Origin: Liolophura sinensis
Lineage: Eukaryota; Mollusca; Polyplacophora; Chitonida; Chitonidae
Direction of reading: 5' to 3'
Length of the DNA: 64,000 nucleotides
Assembly: GCF_032854445.1 (NCBI RefSeq)
Contig: NC_088295.1
Location: forward strand, 31,109,385-31,173,384
In this document: positions 61,767 through 64,000 of the stretch, piece by piece
Layout of the letters: the number at the start of each line of letters is the position of its first letter
Numbering within the stretch: position 1 is the first letter of the stretch
Notes under the pieces: model-generated
The model's database searches: none
What the model was told of the DNA's origin: nothing
Seen by the model: only the letters and a program-made list of their open reading frames with translations
Translations under genes and position numbers: made by a program

Positions 61767-63348
61767 CATACTTGTCTAAGCCATGTTTGCATGGTGGATT
61801 TTGGGGATGACATTAGTGCTAACATGGTGCCACAAAGGCTGTACTGCAGAATTACAGTTCATGTATTCCAGATGTGAATTGAATCTCAACCCACATGTGG
61901 TTTGTGAACTTCAATATATCTTTGTAGTAGAAATTCGATACAAGTTGGCACATTCAGCTGTCTGAGTTACTGTTTGCTTTGTGCCCCTGATCCTCGCCTG
62001 GGAGACATCCAAAATTCCTTCCTTCCCTAATTCCTTTTCTCTTCTTCTTTGCATCAGATTTCAACTTCAATGTGAACATGGTGGATATCTAGTCCTCAGT
62101 ACAAGATATCAGCAGTGTGTATATTAATTTCTTCTATAGTCCCCATTATGTATGCAGCCTCTGATGCCAAAAAAGAACGTCTGTTTTGTTGTTTTTAACC
62201 TGGTTTAATGAGGACTTACATGATGCCTTTTGTTGAATGGGTGAAGTAGATTAAAATGCAAAAAGTATTAATGCAAATTTGTTCAGATGATACAAAACGT
62301 GGAAGACGTGTTTGTGTTACTCCTAGTGAGATCAATGCATGTACAAGAGGAAAGGAAAATTGGTTCTTGTATGAGTATCAACATGTAGAATACTGACGTC
62401 ATATGATAAATATGGTAAATGACACGGTGTGTATGAGACTTTAAAAACACCATCAAAAGCCTGAATATTCTCTAGGTCTGAAAAAGCCTTGAAATTAATA
62501 CTACAGAACGGACTTGAGCTATTGTGTATACTATGCTGATAGTCTTGTGGGGAAATATGTTTTACATCTTGGAAATTGCATAATGTGTAAATGTGAAAGA
62601 TTGACTGAAAATATGAATTTTGGGCTGGGAAAAGCCTTGAAAAAGTGTGGAAATATAATATCTTTAAAGTGCACAAATCCTGAAATGACCTAAAAAATTG
62701 GCACGACTAAGTTGCACATTTGCATGATTCCAAAAGTAAGATGTTTTAAGGTTTGTTTAGAAATTAGGATGATATTCTACTGGGAAAGGTTGTTTTCAGC
62801 ACAAAATGCAACATTTTTTACAAGTCATTTACCATAATTATGTTTTGGGTGTCTGCAAATCAGTCGTTTAGCTTAATGATGCAAGAATGGTTAATCTATA
62901 GCAAAGTTAAGGGTGGGTCAAAGCTGGAACACATTTTCTTTCCTGCTTTTACATCTTTTACTTAGCACATATATGTACGTCCTCAGTTTATCTTTACGGT
63001 AACTGTTTTGTTATCTGTTGCAAAACAGTTCCAAACCAGGAAGATTGTGGAACCTCTTATTTTCCGCAGAACTAAATGTACTGTGTTTTGTGATTTGGTT
63101 CCCAAATGCAGACAACATCTCTGGGCTGTTCTACTAATCACAGGACTTGATATACATGTATGTAGATATATACCTATAGTACGTTATTTCAGTTCTCTGT
63201 GATCACTACAGAAACATCTACAACAGTGGATAGTTTTGGGAAACAGAAATTCTTGACCTTCCATCAGTAGACTACACATGATGAGATAGCATGATTCGTT
63301 TTGACCACCAAGTCTGTGTGCCTAATAGTGTGTTTGTTTGATCAACAG

Positions 63349-63543
63349 GTTGTATAGAGCAGGTGTCCCTTAATTGAACAGTAGGTTGGACAGAGCAGGT
63401 GCCCCTAAATGAGCGGGATGGCTGCTAATGATGAGGAAAAGGCTACTGTAGAGCCTATGATGGTAGACGATACTCAACCCAAGTTTTCCCAGCCCACCAG
63501 GTTTCAGAGATTTCGCTCTTCACTGCGAAATGGTCTCTCCAAG
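63349..63543 (+). CDS. First coding exon of an unrecognised gene (start at 63418)
   Basis: The exon follows TTTGATCAACAG and carries a 69-base 5' UTR. ATG at 63418 (GAGCGGGATGG, good context) opens a frame of 42 codons: MAANDEEKATVEPMMVDDTQ, then PKFSQPTRFQRFRSSLRNGL and SK. It ends at TCCAAG|GCAAGT, a canonical GC-AG donor context. Reading through would stop after 11 more codons. The acidic start and basic RFxRFRSSLRNG segment suggest a disordered N-terminus with a phosphorylatable or membrane-binding motif. The rest of the protein lies beyond the window and I do not recognise the family. Confidence 0.55.
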
Positions 63544-64000
63544 GCAAGTCATCTTCAACAATTAATGGTTAACAACTGAATATGATATATGAAATGTTTG
63601 CTTTGTAAAATTTTATTTTTCAGAATGTTTTTAGGAACCTTGACAACCTAATCAATTGCTGTACCCAATTCAGTAATAAACCTGAAGCTTCATTTATTCA
63701 TATTCCACTGAATAACACAAATAAGCACAGTCTTTACATGTACATTAATGTTTCCATAGGCTTTCTTCGTATAGTACCTGTCATACTACCACAGTTCATC
63801 TCATAAATATATATGTAATGCAGGGCTCAAAATTATTAAACACTGGTCCGGTAGTCTAAGGCCAGTGGATTTTCTGTTTGACCACAAGACTTTATAAGGT
63901 ACTTGTCCAACAGGCTAGCAGAAAATAAAATCTATGTTTAGAAATGAGGGTGTAAAAATAATTGGACGATCGAAAAAGTTGAAAGAAACCTTCAATATGC
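63544..64000 (+). other. Start of the following intron
   Basis: AT-rich sequence without a supportable exon lies between the putative GC donor and the right edge. Confidence 0.45.

Larger units (their letters stand above)
42402..63348 (+). other. Long noncoding stretch, probably a 5' intron
   Basis: No exon is supported across 21 kb. It holds MITE-like elements, two SINE copies, the 93-, 45- and 60-bp arrays and several blocks with balanced composition that may be conserved noncoding elements (for example 48540-48960, 52690-52900 and 60255-60375). It would be an intron of the gene starting near 40.1 kb if the UTR exons are real. Confidence 0.4.

Overview
The window is animal nuclear DNA. It is AT-rich, with small exons bounded by GT-AG junctions, long introns, abundant minisatellites, tRNA-derived SINEs and short palindromic (MITE-like) elements. 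The SINE types and the frequent ACATGTA-like words suggest a lophotrochozoan, most likely a mollusc. That placement rests on memory of such repeats, not on a search. I see no operons, prokaryotic genes, CRISPR arrays, rRNA or stand-alone tRNA genes, and no intact transposase or reverse transcriptase.

The one gene identified with confidence is a cyclic nucleotide phosphodiesterase of the PDE3 family, on the + strand. Twelve coding exons run from 9115 to the stop codon at 19407-19409. They cover the conserved regulatory segment and the whole catalytic domain with its metal-binding His/Asp motifs, the PDE3-specific insertion, the purine-binding Gln and an acidic C-terminal tail. The membrane-anchoring N-terminal exons were not found and probably lie upstream of the window. 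The exon at 9115-9378 carries two frame changes and an in-frame TAG, which is either a cluster of assembly errors or real damage. A long 3' UTR may extend to a poly(A) signal near 23253.

From 23.9 to 30.8 kb, unrecognised coding-like pieces on the + strand (best at 25756-25906, 28289-28409 and 30723-30740) may form a small gene or gene remnant. They sit in a cluster of SINE copies and end at an ATTAAA signal followed by a GT-rich tract.

From about 40.1 kb to the right edge, noncoding exons with good splice sites (ending 40494, then 40803-41069 and 42330-42401) lead to an exon at 63349-63543. That exon holds a start codon at 63418 and ends in a likely GC donor. This would be the 5' end of a second + strand gene with a first coding exon about 23 kb from its putative promoter. 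I do not recognise its product.

The rest is noncoding. Seven tandem arrays stand out, with units of 39, 54, 35, 16, 93, 45 and 60 bp. Several are open in more than one frame only because their unit lacks stop codons. Two families of inverted-repeat elements are scattered through the intergenic and intronic DNA. Apart from PDE3, few of the many short open frames look like genes, and no novel multi-gene system was found.
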